Shown: one piece after another, positions 1 through 7,682 of the stretch
Layout: each line of letters opens with the position of its first letter
How positions within the stretch are numbered: position 1 is the stretch's first letter
Assembly (NCBI GenBank): GCA_030037545.1
Contig: JASHRF010000066.1
Span: forward strand, 1 to 33,847
Source: Acidobacteriaceae bacterium
GTDB taxonomy: Bacteria; Acidobacteriota; Terriglobia; Terriglobales; Acidobacteriaceae
DNA: 33,847 nucleotides
Direction of reading: 5' to 3'
Program-made: the position numbers and the translations under genes
The notes under the pieces: generated by a model
Database searches by the model: none
Told to the model about the DNA's origin: nothing
Seen by the model: the letters and a program-made list of their open reading frames with translations, nothing else

Positions 1-890
1 CAGGTCAATCCTGCCGCGCCCATGTCCTGAATGCCGACAATCGCGCCCGTCTTCATGGCTTCAAGGCAGGCTTCGAGCAGCAGCTTTTCCATGAACGGGT
101 CGCCGACCTGCACGTTGGGCCTTTTCTGTTCCGAGCCTTCCGTGAATTCCTCGCTGGCCATGGTGGCGCCGTGGATGCCGTCGCGGCCGGTTTTCGCGCC
201 TACATATATGACTGGATTACCGGCGCCACTGGCTTTGGCGTAAAAGATCTCATCTTTGCGCACCAGGCCGAGTGCGAAGGCGTTGACGAGCGGGTTGCCG
301 CTATAGCAGGGCTCGAATTTGGTTTCGCCGCCCAGGTTGGGCACGCCAAAGCAGTTTCCGTAGCCGGCAATGCCGCTGACCACGCCTTCCACGATGGAGT
401 GATTGCGATGCATGAGCTTGCGCTCTTCCTGGTTTGGGTCAGCGTCAACACCCGGCATAATCGGGCCGAAACGCAGCGAATCCATCACGGCCAGCGGACG
501 CGCGCCCATGGTGAAGATATCGCGCAGGATTCCGCCCACGCCGGTGGCCGCGCCCTGGTATGGCTCGATGTAGCTGGGGTGGTTGTGCGACTCAATCTTG
601 AAGGCGCAGGCCCAGCCGTCGCCCACGTCGATGATGCCGGCGTTCTCGCCCGGCCCCTGCACCACGCGCTCGCTTTTCGTGGGCAGGCGCTTAAGGTGCA
701 CGCGGCTCGATTTGTAAGAGCAGTGTTCGCTCCACATCACGCTGTAGATTCCCAATTCGGTGGGCGAAGGCGCGCGGCCAAGCGCACTGAGAATGCGCTG
801 ATATTCTTCCGCAGTGATGCTGTGCTGGGCGAGCAACTGCGGGGTCACGTGGGCTGGCTCGGGAACGACTCCGGAAAAGGCAGTAGTCAT
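1..890 (-). CDS. purL: Phosphoribosylformylglycinamidine synthase subunit PurL (N-terminal part, runs off the window)
   Basis: Catalyses the ATP- and glutamine-dependent FGAR to FGAM step of de novo purine synthesis in the cytoplasm. This is the small PurL type that works with separate PurS and PurQ subunits. About 296 N-terminal residues are visible on the minus strand without a stop. They contain highly conserved family blocks: [20 protein letters not shown] near residue 45, [30 protein letters not shown] with the catalytic His region, [14 protein letters not shown], and QDMGAAGLT at the window edge. The start at 890 (MTTAFSGVV) fits the usual family N-terminus. An in-frame ATG at 905 is an alternative, and neither has a convincing ribosome binding site. 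PurS and PurQ are not in the window. Confidence 0.95.
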   Translation of the reverse strand, partial: MTTAFSGVVPEPAHVTPQLLAQHSITAEEYQRILSALGRAPSPTELGIYSVMWSEHCSYKSSRVHLKRLPTKSERVVQGPGENAGIIDVGDGWACAFKIESHNHPSYIEPYQGAATGVGGILRDIFTMGARPLAVMDSLRFGPIMPGVDADPNQEERKLMHRNHSIVEGVVSGIAGYGNCFGVPNLGGETKFEPCYSGNPLVNAFALGLVRKDEIFYAKASGAGNPVIYVGAKTGRDGIHGATMASEEFTEGSEQKRPNVQVGDPFMEKLLLEACLEAMKTGAIVGIQDMGAAGLT

Positions 891-1149
891 CGCGGCTACA
901 TCCATTGTCGCATGGGATGAGGAGAATCAGGCCGGTGGAATACCGGGGCGGGGCTTACAGAATGGTATGTCGGGAGAGAAGAGAGCTGACTGAGTTTGTC
1001 CGCGTCCGCCCAACCGGCGAAAGCCGCATGATTCATGGCCATGCGAGTTTCGCCGGCGCCGCGTTGGCAAGCGCAACTCGCCTCTCGCCGCTTCGCATCC
1101 AAACCATTCACTGTTCGAATTCGGTGATATCGGCGAGGGGGTTTGCGAC

Positions 1150-1947
1150 ATGGCGGATAAGGTTGCTCTGGTCACCGGAGCCTCAAGCGGCATTGGTTAT
1201 TCGCTCGCCCAGGAACTGGCCACGCGCGGGTACGATCTGCTGGTTTGCTCGGCGGGCGAGGGGCTGGAGCGCGCGGCGGAGGATTTTCGCGCCTACGGCG
1301 TGGATTGCGCTGAGTTTCAGGCGGATCTGGCCACGCGCGGCGGCGTGGACAAGCTGTGGGAGTGGGTAAAAGGATCGGGAAAGAACTTCGAGGTCGCCTG
1401 TCTGAACGCCGGCGTAGGCGTGGGCGGCCTCTTCAAGGACACGGATCTCGAAGCCGAGTTGCAGATCATCGAGCTGAACTGCACCGGGACCGTGCAACTG
1501 GCCAAATACGTGGTGCGCGATATGGCCGCGCGCCGCGAGGGGCGCATCCTGTTGACTTCCTCGATTGCGGGCGAGATGGTGGCGCCGCGCGAAGCTGTGT
1601 ACGCGGCGACCAAGGCTTTTGTTTTGTCTTTTGCGCACAGCCTGCGCTACGAACTGGAAAATTGCGGCATAACGGTCACGACGCTGCAGCCTGGTCCCAC
1701 CGATACCGACTTTTTCCATCGCGCCGGAATGGACAACACCAGGGTGGGCGCCGAAGGCAAGCTGGACAGCAAGCCGGAGGATGTGGCGCGCCAGGGTATC
1801 GACGCGCTGATGGCGGGCAAAGATCATGTCTATTCCGCCTCAGCGAGGACCAAGGTGGAGGGGATGCTTGCCAACCTGATCCCCGGGCGCACCAAGGCCG
1901 CGATGCACGACAAGATGGCCAGGCCGCTGGACAAGAAAGCCAGCTGA
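1150..1947 (+). CDS. SDR family NAD(P)-dependent oxidoreductase
   Basis: Classical short-chain dehydrogenase/reductase, 265 residues, cytosolic. The Rossmann cofactor motif TGASSGIG is at residues 9-16, LNAG at 85-88, the catalytic Asn at about 110, the Ser at 137-138 and the YAATK catalytic Tyr/Lys at 151/155, followed by a PGPTDT segment at about 186. The substrate cannot be read from the sequence. A GAGGGGG stretch about 9 nt before the ATG supports the start. It is divergent from purL across a 260-bp gap. Its stop codon is followed within one base by the coding tail of an unrelated zinc alcohol dehydrogenase, so the 3' end of this gene sits on an old recombination or deletion junction. 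Confidence 0.9.
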   Translation: MADKVALVTGASSGIGYSLAQELATRGYDLLVCSAGEGLERAAEDFRAYGVDCAEFQADLATRGGVDKLWEWVKGSGKNFEVACLNAGVGVGGLFKDTDLEAELQIIELNCTGTVQLAKYVVRDMAARREGRILLTSSIAGEMVAPREAVYAATKAFVLSFAHSLRYELENCGITVTTLQPGPTDTDFFHRAGMDNTRVGAEGKLDSKPEDVARQGIDALMAGKDHVYSASARTKVEGMLANLIPGRTKAAMHDKMARPLDKKAS

Positions 1948-1948
1948 C

Positions 1949-2068
1949 GCAGCGATCTCGCACCGCATTTCCCTCGATGAGGCGCCGCATATGTACGAGG
2001 TATGGCGGGATAAGAAAGAGCAGGTGACGAAGATCGTGATCGATCCGTGGACGGAAAAGGCGGCTTAA
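1949..2068 (+). pseudogene. C-terminal remnant of a zinc-dependent alcohol dehydrogenase
   Basis: In the frame beginning at 1949 the sequence reads AAISHRISLDEAPHMYEVW, then a charged stretch and KIVIDPW, ending in TAA at 2066-2068. This matches the last 35-40 residues of MDR-type zinc alcohol dehydrogenases, whose C-termini read like ITHRLPLEEAPxxYxxF...KVVLKP. No start codon, zinc ligands or Rossmann domain precede it: upstream in the same frame lies the SDR gene. It is therefore a fragment left when the rest of the gene was lost. The homology starts almost exactly at the SDR stop codon. Assignment is by motif memory over a short stretch. Confidence 0.6.
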
Positions 2069-2163
2069 AGGCAGCGAGTCGGCGCGTCAGCCGGGCAATC
2101 GCACTTCAAAAAACCGCCAATCCTGTTGCTGTTGAAGGAGTCCTTCGCTTCGTTTTTGCCGTT

Positions 2164-2504
2164 GTCAAGCCCTTGCAAAGGCCAGATCGCCCGCATCGCG
2201 CTCATTCGGCAGGAAATATATTTTCGCCGCTCATTGCGGGTTAATTTCGCCCTTCCGCTATGCTGTGAAGAAACGTTCCCAGGCGCTCGTGGCTGCTCGA
2301 GAATCCGGGGCCGGCAGGCGCAAAGAAGCGCAGGAAAGTTAGGTTTTCTTGCACAAATCCGCATGTTAATCGCACCCGAAAATGCATCCAACCATCAGAA
2401 AAAAAGGAACTTGATTGCAGAATCCCAAGCACCCCCCCCGGGGGGGTACATACGAACCTGAAAATCAACACTACCGGCGCACCTTTCCAAGTGCGATTGC
2501 CCTG
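2164..2504 (+). repeat. 341-bp dispersed direct repeat, copy 1
   Basis: Matches 29616-29956 in the same orientation over its whole length. A hand alignment gives about 41 differences, roughly 88% identity. Both copies begin with GTCAAGCCCTTG and end with a GATTGCCCTG-like sequence (CATTGCCCTG in copy 2). Shared landmarks are an ATATATTTTCGCC stretch, TTGCGGGTTAATT, a TATGCTGTGAAGAAACGTTCC block, CTCGAGAATCCGGGG and a C-run/G-run tract (here 8 C then 7 G, 2432-2446). No terminal inverted repeats were found and no transposase gene is present. In this copy the small reading frame intact in copy 2 is destroyed: the ATG is ATT and the C/G tract is one base longer, which shifts the frame. It sits between the alcohol dehydrogenase remnant and a decayed GNAT gene. 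Confidence 0.9.
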
Positions 2505-2893
2505 GGTCCCGAGCAGAGCTTCGCATAGACGGCTGCGTGGCCCAGGTTGATAGAAGGGACTCAGGGGGCTGATCGACGGCTGTTCCACAAAAGAAAGCTG
2601 AGCGCGGATCTTGATGAGGAGCTATTGGAGCCACCAGTGCCATCTTCTCCATTGTGAAGGCAGTTTTGCTGGCCCCGTTGCCGTGCAAGGATCCAGGACG
2701 CATCGTCGCGGTATGGACCGAAAATCCTGCCCAGGGCGACGAGCCCACGGCCATCCATCGCCACCAGATACGAGTCGGACCATCCGCGTTCGTGAACGGC
2801 GTTGTAGCGAATCTGGTGATTTGCTTCCCGCAGGAAGAGCGCACGCAGTGCAAGAATTGCCTCGAGGTCAACTTTTTTGACGTCGAGTGTCAT
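2505..2893 (-). pseudogene. Decayed GNAT-family N-acetyltransferase
   Basis: From an ATG at 2893 the minus strand reads MTLDVKKVDLEAILALRALF, then REANHQIRYNAVHERGWSDS and YLVAMDGR. This is the N-terminal helix and first strands of a GNAT-type acetyltransferase. After DGR (about 2740) the frame no longer reads like the family, whereas a neighbouring frame offers AVGSS, suggesting a frameshift. A later stretch (LLIKIRAQ, about 2605) in a third frame also resembles the family. The left end of the gene runs into the boundary of repeat copy 1. I read it as an acetyltransferase gene that is frameshifted and probably truncated by the repeat. An intact but divergent short protein ending near 2561 is less likely. 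Confidence 0.5.
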
Positions 2894-2952
2894 GGCCGCA
2901 GATTCCGATTGTAGGTTAGAGTGGTTGCCCGCCGCTGGCGGACAAGACAAGA

Positions 2953-2981
2953 AAGGCCGCACTCAACCCGGATGCGGCCCT
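2953..2981 (-). terminator. Rho-independent terminator of the bamD-like gene
   Basis: On the minus strand GGCCGCA (2979-2973) and TGCGGCC (2961-2955) form a perfect 7-bp GC-rich stem with an 11-nt loop. It is followed by a T-rich run (TTTCTTGTCTTGTC). It lies about 45 bp beyond the bamD-like stop codon, in the correct orientation. Confidence 0.75.
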
Positions 2982-3026
2982 TTGTTTCTCCTCGTCCCTA
3001 GTTCCCTTGTTTTCCGGTCCCTGTCT

Positions 3027-4583
3027 TTAGAACGGGTTCAGCTTATCCAGCCCCTTCTTCTTTTTCTTCTTGCTAGAGGATTCGTCGCTGAGATTGGCTT
3101 TGGGCTTCTTGGGCTTTTTCCCATTCGTGGCAACGGGCTGAGCCGCGGCCGGCTTGGTGATGTCGTTGCTTTGGATGGGCGCTTGCGCCGCCTTTTCAAC
3201 CGGGGGCAGAGCGGTGCTCACCGGGCCCACGGGCTTCACCAGGGCATTGGGATCGGGTGTCTGGCTGGCCGCTGGAGCCTGTTCCGAGCCCGTCGGCGCG
3301 TTGATCACCTGCACCCCCAGGCCGTTGCCACCCGCCGGCGCTGCCATCCCGGCTTCGGGCGCTTCCGAGGGCCGGTCGCTGCGCGGTGGCTCGTTGGGCG
3401 CGGTCGGAGCCGCAGCCGCCTCAGCCGGCTGCGGCTTGCCGGCGCTATAAGCCTCCCGGAACATCTCCACGTTTTCCTTGGTCACGTCCGGGGCCACGAT
3501 GCGCGGTGGATCGCTCAGCGTGGGATCGCCCACGTGCACCGCTTCCACCACCGTGGGGCCTTGCCTGATCAGGCCCAGAATGTTGTCGGTAAAATGCAGC
3601 GGCTGGTGGCTGCGCTCTTCGGCGTCGCTTTCGGCAACGGCAGCCTCAGTGGCCTCGGGGATGGGCCGGTTCATGGCTACCAGGCGGTCGCGGGCATCCT
3701 CCACGTGCGGATACATCGGATAGCGGGTGATGACCTTGTCGTATGCCGCGGCGGCCTTGTTCTCGTACATGGCTTCCAGCCGCTCCCGTATTGCGCCGGG
3801 CAGTCTGGGCGCAATGCGAATACCGTGCGCCTGGCCGACATAGCAATCGCCAATGGCCAGCCATACCTGGTCGCTCTTGGAGTAAAGCGGATAGGTGTCG
3901 GCCACCGTCTGCAGGCGCGCAATGGCGGCATTATAGTTCTCGCGGCTCTGGTAATACCAGCCGATCTGCGCCTCGCGCTCGGCCAGCACTTCCTGCACGT
4001 CGCGCAGCTTCTGCTTGGCGCGCGGAATCAGGCTGGAGTCTGGGAACATGTTGATCATCTCGCGGTATTCGCGCTCCGCCATTTGCGCGTTGGTGTAATC
4101 GCGGTCCGGCTTTTGCATCTGCATGTAGTAGATGTCGGCCACTTTCATCTTGGCCTCGGCGGCCTCGGGCGCGTCGGGGAAGAAGGTGATAAAGTCCTCA
4201 TACTCGGCCTCGGCCTGGGTGAGCGCGGCCGAGCCGCCCTCTTTGTACCAGGTGTCGCCCACCGCCAGCTTGGCGCGCATGGCGTACTCCGACTCGGGGT
4301 ACGTGTTGAGCATGGTCTGCAGGTCCAGGCGCGCCACGTCGTAACGGCCTTTCTTCATGGCTTCCATGGCCTTGTCGTAGAGCTCCTTGTCGGGTTGCTT
4401 GGAGTTCAGGTTGGCCAGCGGATTGGCGCCGAGGTTGAAGTCCTTCTTCTGCTTTTTCTGTCTCTTGTGGGTGGGCTTTGTAACATCGTCCTGATTCGTG
4501 CTGGTCTGAGCCTGGGCCCACATACCGGCCAGGAAAAGCCCGGCCAGCGCCACTACGGCAAACTTTTTAGAGTAGCGGTTCAT
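3027..4583 (-). CDS. bamD: Outer-membrane assembly TPR protein, BamD/YfiO family
   Basis: BamD is the periplasmic TPR component of the BAM complex that inserts beta-barrel proteins into the outer membrane. Here 518 residues, about twice the proteobacterial length. Residues 1-26 form a Sec signal peptide (KK, hydrophobic core, AQA cleavage). Residues about 65-300 carry BamD-type TPRs, e.g. DKELYDKAMEAMKKGRYDVA, YPESEYAMRAKLAVGDTWY, EAEYEDFITFFPDAPEA and YREMINMFPDSSLIPRAKQK. The rest is a long Pro/Ala-rich low-complexity tail ending in a Lys-rich segment (SSSKKKKKKGLDKLNPF). BamD is normally a lipoprotein, but the expected lipobox Cys is absent: the sequence reads FLAGMWAQA, with Met where Cys would be expected. 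It may therefore be soluble or anchored otherwise. A clear terminator follows. Confidence 0.8.
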   Translation of the reverse strand: MNRYSKKFAVVALAGLFLAGMWAQAQTSTNQDDVTKPTHKRQKKQKKDFNLGANPLANLNSKQPDKELYDKAMEAMKKGRYDVARLDLQTMLNTYPESEYAMRAKLAVGDTWYKEGGSAALTQAEAEYEDFITFFPDAPEAAEAKMKVADIYYMQMQKPDRDYTNAQMAEREYREMINMFPDSSLIPRAKQKLRDVQEVLAEREAQIGWYYQSRENYNAAIARLQTVADTYPLYSKSDQVWLAIGDCYVGQAHGIRIAPRLPGAIRERLEAMYENKAAAAYDKVITRYPMYPHVEDARDRLVAMNRPIPEATEAAVAESDAEERSHQPLHFTDNILGLIRQGPTVVEAVHVGDPTLSDPPRIVAPDVTKENVEMFREAYSAGKPQPAEAAAAPTAPNEPPRSDRPSEAPEAGMAAPAGGNGLGVQVINAPTGSEQAPAASQTPDPNALVKPVGPVSTALPPVEKAAQAPIQSNDITKPAAAQPVATNGKKPKKPKANLSDESSSKKKKKKGLDKLNPF

Positions 4584-4702
4584 ACCACCTCAAAAATTGC
4601 GGCTCCGGCCCGCGCCGATCGCGCGCCCGTTTACCTTGGACCTCATCTTGCCGCTGGAGAGAATTCTACTCTTTCCGAGCCTATTCGTGAGCGGCTTTCC
4701 AT

Positions 4703-4728
4703 CCCACGGATTAAGACCCATCCGTGGG
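4703..4728. repeat. Palindromic hairpin overlapping the 3' end of rpe
   Basis: CCCACGGAT (4703-4711) and ATCCGTGGG (4720-4728) are perfect 9-bp inverted repeats with an 8-nt loop. The rpe stop codon (4711-4713) and its last residues fall inside the hairpin. There is no T-run on the minus strand, so this looks more like a REP-type palindrome than a terminator. From memory, CCCACGGAT...ATCCGTGGG palindromes recur in acidobacterial genomes; copy number here is unchecked. Confidence 0.65.
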
Positions 4729-5394
4729 GATCGCGGGGGTTTTTCGGGCTGCTTCGAGCAGCGCCCGGGCATCCCGTTCCGGCTCGCCCGCGCCGAAGAC
4801 TGCATGACCAGCCACCAGCAGCTCGGCACCAGCTTGGACGACCTGCGCGACCGTGTCGTGAGCCACGCCCCCGTCCACCTCAATTCTAAATGCCAGTCCC
4901 AATTCGCGGCGCAGCGTGGCCAGCCGCCGGATCTTGTCGAGTGAAAATGGGATAAATTCCTGGCCACCGAACCCCGGGTTCACGCTCATGATGAGCACGT
5001 GATGAACCATGGGCAAAATGTCGATGAGCAGGTCGACGCGAGTGGCCGGGTTCACCACCACCCCCGGCTTCATGCCGTGGTGGAGGATCATTTCCAGCGA
5101 GCGGTGCAAGTGCGTGCAGGCCTCGTAATGAACGCTGACCCAGTTGGCGCCCGCCTCGGCGAAGGCGGCGATGAACTCATTGGGGTTATCGATCATCAGG
5201 TGGCAGTCGAGCGGCAGGCGCGTGGCCTTGCGCAGGCTGGCTACGACGGGCGGACCCACTGTCAGATTCGGGACGAAATGCCCATCCATTACGTCCACGT
5301 GGATGACGGTGCCACCGCCGCGCTCGGCCGCGGCAATCTGGCCGGCCAGGTGGGCAAAATCGGCGGACAGAATGGATGGAACCAGCTCGACCAT
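4711..5394 (-). CDS. rpe: Ribulose-phosphate 3-epimerase
   Basis: Interconverts ribulose 5-phosphate and xylulose 5-phosphate in the pentose phosphate pathway; cytosolic TIM barrel. The 227 residues contain all family signatures: PSILSADF at 6-13, HVDVMDGHFVPN at 32-43, CHLMI at 64-68, MSVNPGFGGQEFI at 136-148 and VDGG at 173-176. The metal/acid residues expected at H32, D34, H65 and D174 are present. The length is normal apart from a short tail (TPAIPTDGS) encoded by a palindromic hairpin. It lies 127 bp upstream (higher coordinate) of the bamD-like gene on the same strand; cotranscription is possible but not shown. Confidence 0.95.
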   Translation of the reverse strand: MVELVPSILSADFAHLAGQIAAAERGGGTVIHVDVMDGHFVPNLTVGPPVVASLRKATRLPLDCHLMIDNPNEFIAAFAEAGANWVSVHYEACTHLHRSLEMILHHGMKPGVVVNPATRVDLLIDILPMVHHVLIMSVNPGFGGQEFIPFSLDKIRRLATLRRELGLAFRIEVDGGVAHDTVAQVVQAGAELLVAGHAVFGAGEPERDARALLEAARKTPAIPTDGS

Positions 5395-5424
5395 GCGCCG
5401 CGCAACTCCTTGGCCCTGAGTGTA

Positions 5425-5835
5425 TCAGCGCCAGAGCGTGCCTGTCCGGGGCTGAGAATTCGACGAGCGTTCCAGCTTCTTGAGCAGGATGCGCCCGCGA
5501 GCGCGCATGGCCGGTGTGCCGTTGCGGCCGAGGATGCGCAGCAGGTCCAGTGTCTGCGGCATCAGCGCCGCGTTCTGCGGCGCCATACCGGCCGACCCTC
5601 CATCGCGGCAGTTTTCACGATCGAGCTGCGGTCGTCGAGATAGGCTTTAAGTGCAGCCGCGGCGCGCAGCGCTTCCGGCGCAGAAAAGCTCGGGCCGCGC
5701 GGCCATGAGCGCCAGCTTCCATCGCAGCTTGTTCTCCTGCGCCTTGGCCAGCAGGGCGAGCAGAAGATCTTTCCACGGCGCAAGCAGCGCAGGCTTCGAA
5801 TGCCTATGTCGGAATTCTTCGTGCAGAAGTGAGGA
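5425..5835 (-). pseudogene. Frameshifted HEAT-like repeat protein remnant
   Basis: Three frames join into one plausible helical-repeat protein. First comes KPALLAPWKDLLLALLAKAQ with ENKLRWKLALMAARPEL, directly after the UvrC-like stop. Then APEALRAAAALKAYLDDRSS with IVKTAAMEG. Last comes NAALMPQTLDLLRILGRNGT with PAMRARGRILLKKLE, ending at TGA 5425-5427. The periodic Leu/Ala helices resemble short HEAT-repeat proteins. At least two frameshifts (about 5687 and 5590) and no start codon indicate a pseudogene. The exact family is not identified. Confidence 0.5.
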
Positions 5836-7191
5836 TTATGCGGGGGTTGAGGCAATAAGCGCTTTCGCGGCTACGCGTCCCACGCCACGCAGGATGGCTT
5901 TGACGGGCCACCGGCCTTCGGCGTCGGGAAAGAAAATTTCTCCTTCGCGGCGCGCTTCGGGACGATAGTACCAGCGCTTGAGCAGCGCCAGAGAGCCCTG
6001 CCGCTCGGTGGCCGAGGGCGGGTTGGCGGACTCGGCCAGTGCAGCGAGCACTGTTTCGAGTCGCGCTTCAAGCAATCCGCGCGCAATTTTTGCCGGCGCC
6101 ATGTTTCCCTCGCATACTAAAGTCCCCTCCATCGAAGCGTCTTCTGCTGGGCTCTTCCCTGTTCCCTGTTCCTGTTCTCTGATCTCTGTTCTCTGATCTC
6201 TGTTCTCCGGCACCGCCTCGATCGCCAGCGGCTGCGCGAACAGCGATGTCGATCCGGACTGTTCGTTCTGGATGCGCATCCCCAGCGTCGAAAATCCGGC
6301 CGGACCGCGCAGGCGGCCGTTCTCGAACAGAAAAACAGCGACCTCGCCGGGGTGGGCGGAGGCTTGCAGGACGACTGCGCGTAACTGGCTCAAAGGGCGC
6401 ACCAGCTCTGCGGCCAGCGCGCGCACCGCTTCCACCTTTTGCACCTGCGCGTGCAGCGCCGCTGCCGATTCAAATTCGAGGTTGGCCGAGGCCTGTTCGC
6501 GTTGCCTGCGCAGCGTTATCAGACGGCTCTCGCCGCGCGTGGCCAGAAAATCCTGCACCGCCGCAGCCTCTTCCGCGTAGCGCTCGTCCGTGCAGCCCTT
6601 GAAGCAAGGCGCGAGACACATTTTCATCTCCGAGTACACGCAGCCGGGAAAGCTGGGATGGGGATTCAGATCGAAGGTGCAACGTCGCAGCAGAAAGAGC
6701 TTGAGCATTTCTTCGGCGAAGCGCTCGGCCGCTGCGTGCGAGACAAAAGGACCGTAGGCCCAATCGGCCTCACGCTGGCTGGGCCGGTGCGTGACCACGA
6801 TGCGCGGATAAGGATTGCCGCCCAGGAAGCGCACAAACGCCGGCGCACGCAGGTGCATGCGTTCACACGCCTTTGCGCCGTAGACCTCTTCGAGCAGCGA
6901 GAACTGCGTGAGCAGTGATTCAAACTCTGAGCCAGTGAGCCGCCATGCGATGCGCCGCACGCGTCCGGCGAGTTGAAGCCGGCGGGGATGTTTTTCGGAG
7001 GGCTGAAGCAGCCGCGCGAGCCTGGCCTGAAGGTTTGGGCTGCGGCCGATGTAGGGCTCGGCGTGGGCATCGACGCCATACAAGGCGAAAACCGCGGCGC
7101 CACGCGGAAGTTGCGAGAGTGCCGCCTTGGGGTCCGCGGGATCGAAGGAGATGGATTGAAGCTGAATCGGCACAGGCGGCTTTCGTCTCAT
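5836..7191 (-). CDS. UvrC-like GIY-YIG protein lacking the C-terminal nuclease and HhH domains
   Basis: Resembles the N-terminal half of UvrC, which makes the 3' incision in nucleotide excision repair. A degenerate GIY-YIG domain spans about 30-115 (ALYG at 37, PYIGR at 46-50, the conserved Arg in NLQARL, EFESLL at 89-94). An iron-sulfur-type cysteine set follows at 171, 184, 192 and 196, matching the UvrC spacing, then a UVR-like coiled segment (LRRQREQASANLEFESAAAL, about 227-246). UvrC is about 600 residues; this protein has 451. The RNase H-like 5' nuclease and helix-hairpin-helix are replaced by a short Ala/Arg-rich end, so it cannot be a normal UvrC. Residues about 328-350 are encoded by a microsatellite-like DNA repeat. 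It may be a Cho-like or diverged GIY-YIG paralogue. Confidence 0.75.
   Translation of the reverse strand: MRRKPPVPIQLQSISFDPADPKAALSQLPRGAAVFALYGVDAHAEPYIGRSPNLQARLARLLQPSEKHPRRLQLAGRVRRIAWRLTGSEFESLLTQFSLLEEVYGAKACERMHLRAPAFVRFLGGNPYPRIVVTHRPSQREADWAYGPFVSHAAAERFAEEMLKLFLLRRCTFDLNPHPSFPGCVYSEMKMCLAPCFKGCTDERYAEEAAAVQDFLATRGESRLITLRRQREQASANLEFESAAALHAQVQKVEAVRALAAELVRPLSQLRAVVLQASAHPGEVAVFLFENGRLRGPAGFSTLGMRIQNEQSGSTSLFAQPLAIEAVPENRDQRTEIREQEQGTGKSPAEDASMEGTLVCEGNMAPAKIARGLLEARLETVLAALAESANPPSATERQGSLALLKRWYYRPEARREGEIFFPDAEGRWPVKAILRGVGRVAAKALIASTPA
6158..6207. repeat. Tandem repeat (14-bp unit) inside the uvrC-like gene
   Basis: TGTTCTCTGATCTC occurs at 6173-6186 and 6187-6200 and continues as a partial third unit to 6207. 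It is preceded by CCTGTTC-type 7-mers from 6158. Because 14 is not a multiple of three, gain or loss of one unit would shift the reading frame of the surrounding gene. It encodes the low-complexity ENRDQRTEIREQEQGTGK stretch. Confidence 0.85.
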
Positions 7192-7268
7192 TCTTCAAGG
7201 ACAGTCTATTGGCAAATCGAGCGATCCATCCATTGATTTTCAAACTGGTCCAGCCTAAAGTTTCAGGT

Positions 7269-7655
7269 ATGGAAGAACGCTTGGCAGACTGCGAACAAGA
7301 GGTGCTGTTGGCGATTTCCTGCTTGGGAGACCGGGCCTCTAATGATGCTATCCTCCACGCAGTTCAAAGACCTTCGGTAAATGAAGCAGCCGTTTGGTCA
7401 GTCGGAAACGCACTGCGAGTATTGGAACATAAGGGTCTTATCTCACGGATCGCAACGGATGTTGCGCAAAGCAAAGACGACACGCGCTATGTCCTGAGCG
7501 TCGAAGGAATTCGTGTTCTGACGGATAGGAAAGAGCATCTCGCAAGCCTGCGCAGACTTCTGGATCACCGGATCGCCCAGTATTGTCGGCGCTCCCGATC
7601 CGAGCGCAACTCCGAGCATAAAAGGATGTTCTGGTCTGGGATCGGGTGGAATTAG
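7269..7655 (+). CDS. Small winged-helix DNA-binding protein, PadR-like
   Basis: Encodes 128 residues from the ATG at 7269. The pattern EQEVLLAISCLGDRASNDAI, a helix, ALRVLEHKGLISR, then DDTRYVLSVEGIRVLTDRKE corresponds to a PadR/MarR-type winged helix: HTH, recognition helix, beta wing and the 'xYxLTxxGxxxL' motif. In acidobacteria PadR regulators usually sit beside ADOP permeases. Here the nearest one is 2.7 kb away on the other strand, so a link is only possible. Base composition is visibly less GC-rich than the flanking genes, suggesting recent acquisition. No good Shine-Dalgarno is present (CAGGT directly before ATG). Confidence 0.6.
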   Translation: MEERLADCEQEVLLAISCLGDRASNDAILHAVQRPSVNEAAVWSVGNALRVLEHKGLISRIATDVAQSKDDTRYVLSVEGIRVLTDRKEHLASLRRLLDHRIAQYCRRSRSERNSEHKRMFWSGIGWN

Positions 7656-7682
7656 CGTTGCGCTGCGTGCTGGCTCGTTGCG

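Noticed and set aside
2427..2446. C/G homopolymer tract as an assembly error
   Set aside because: A similar tract occurs at the same place in the independent copy 2 with a different length, so the tract itself is real, although its exact length may be uncertain.
2877..4889. A 670-codon plus-strand open frame opposite the bamD-like gene
   Set aside because: It is the antisense shadow of a GC-rich gene. The minus strand encodes clear TPR repeats and a signal peptide, whereas the plus-strand protein is Arg/Gly/Leu-rich with no family likeness.
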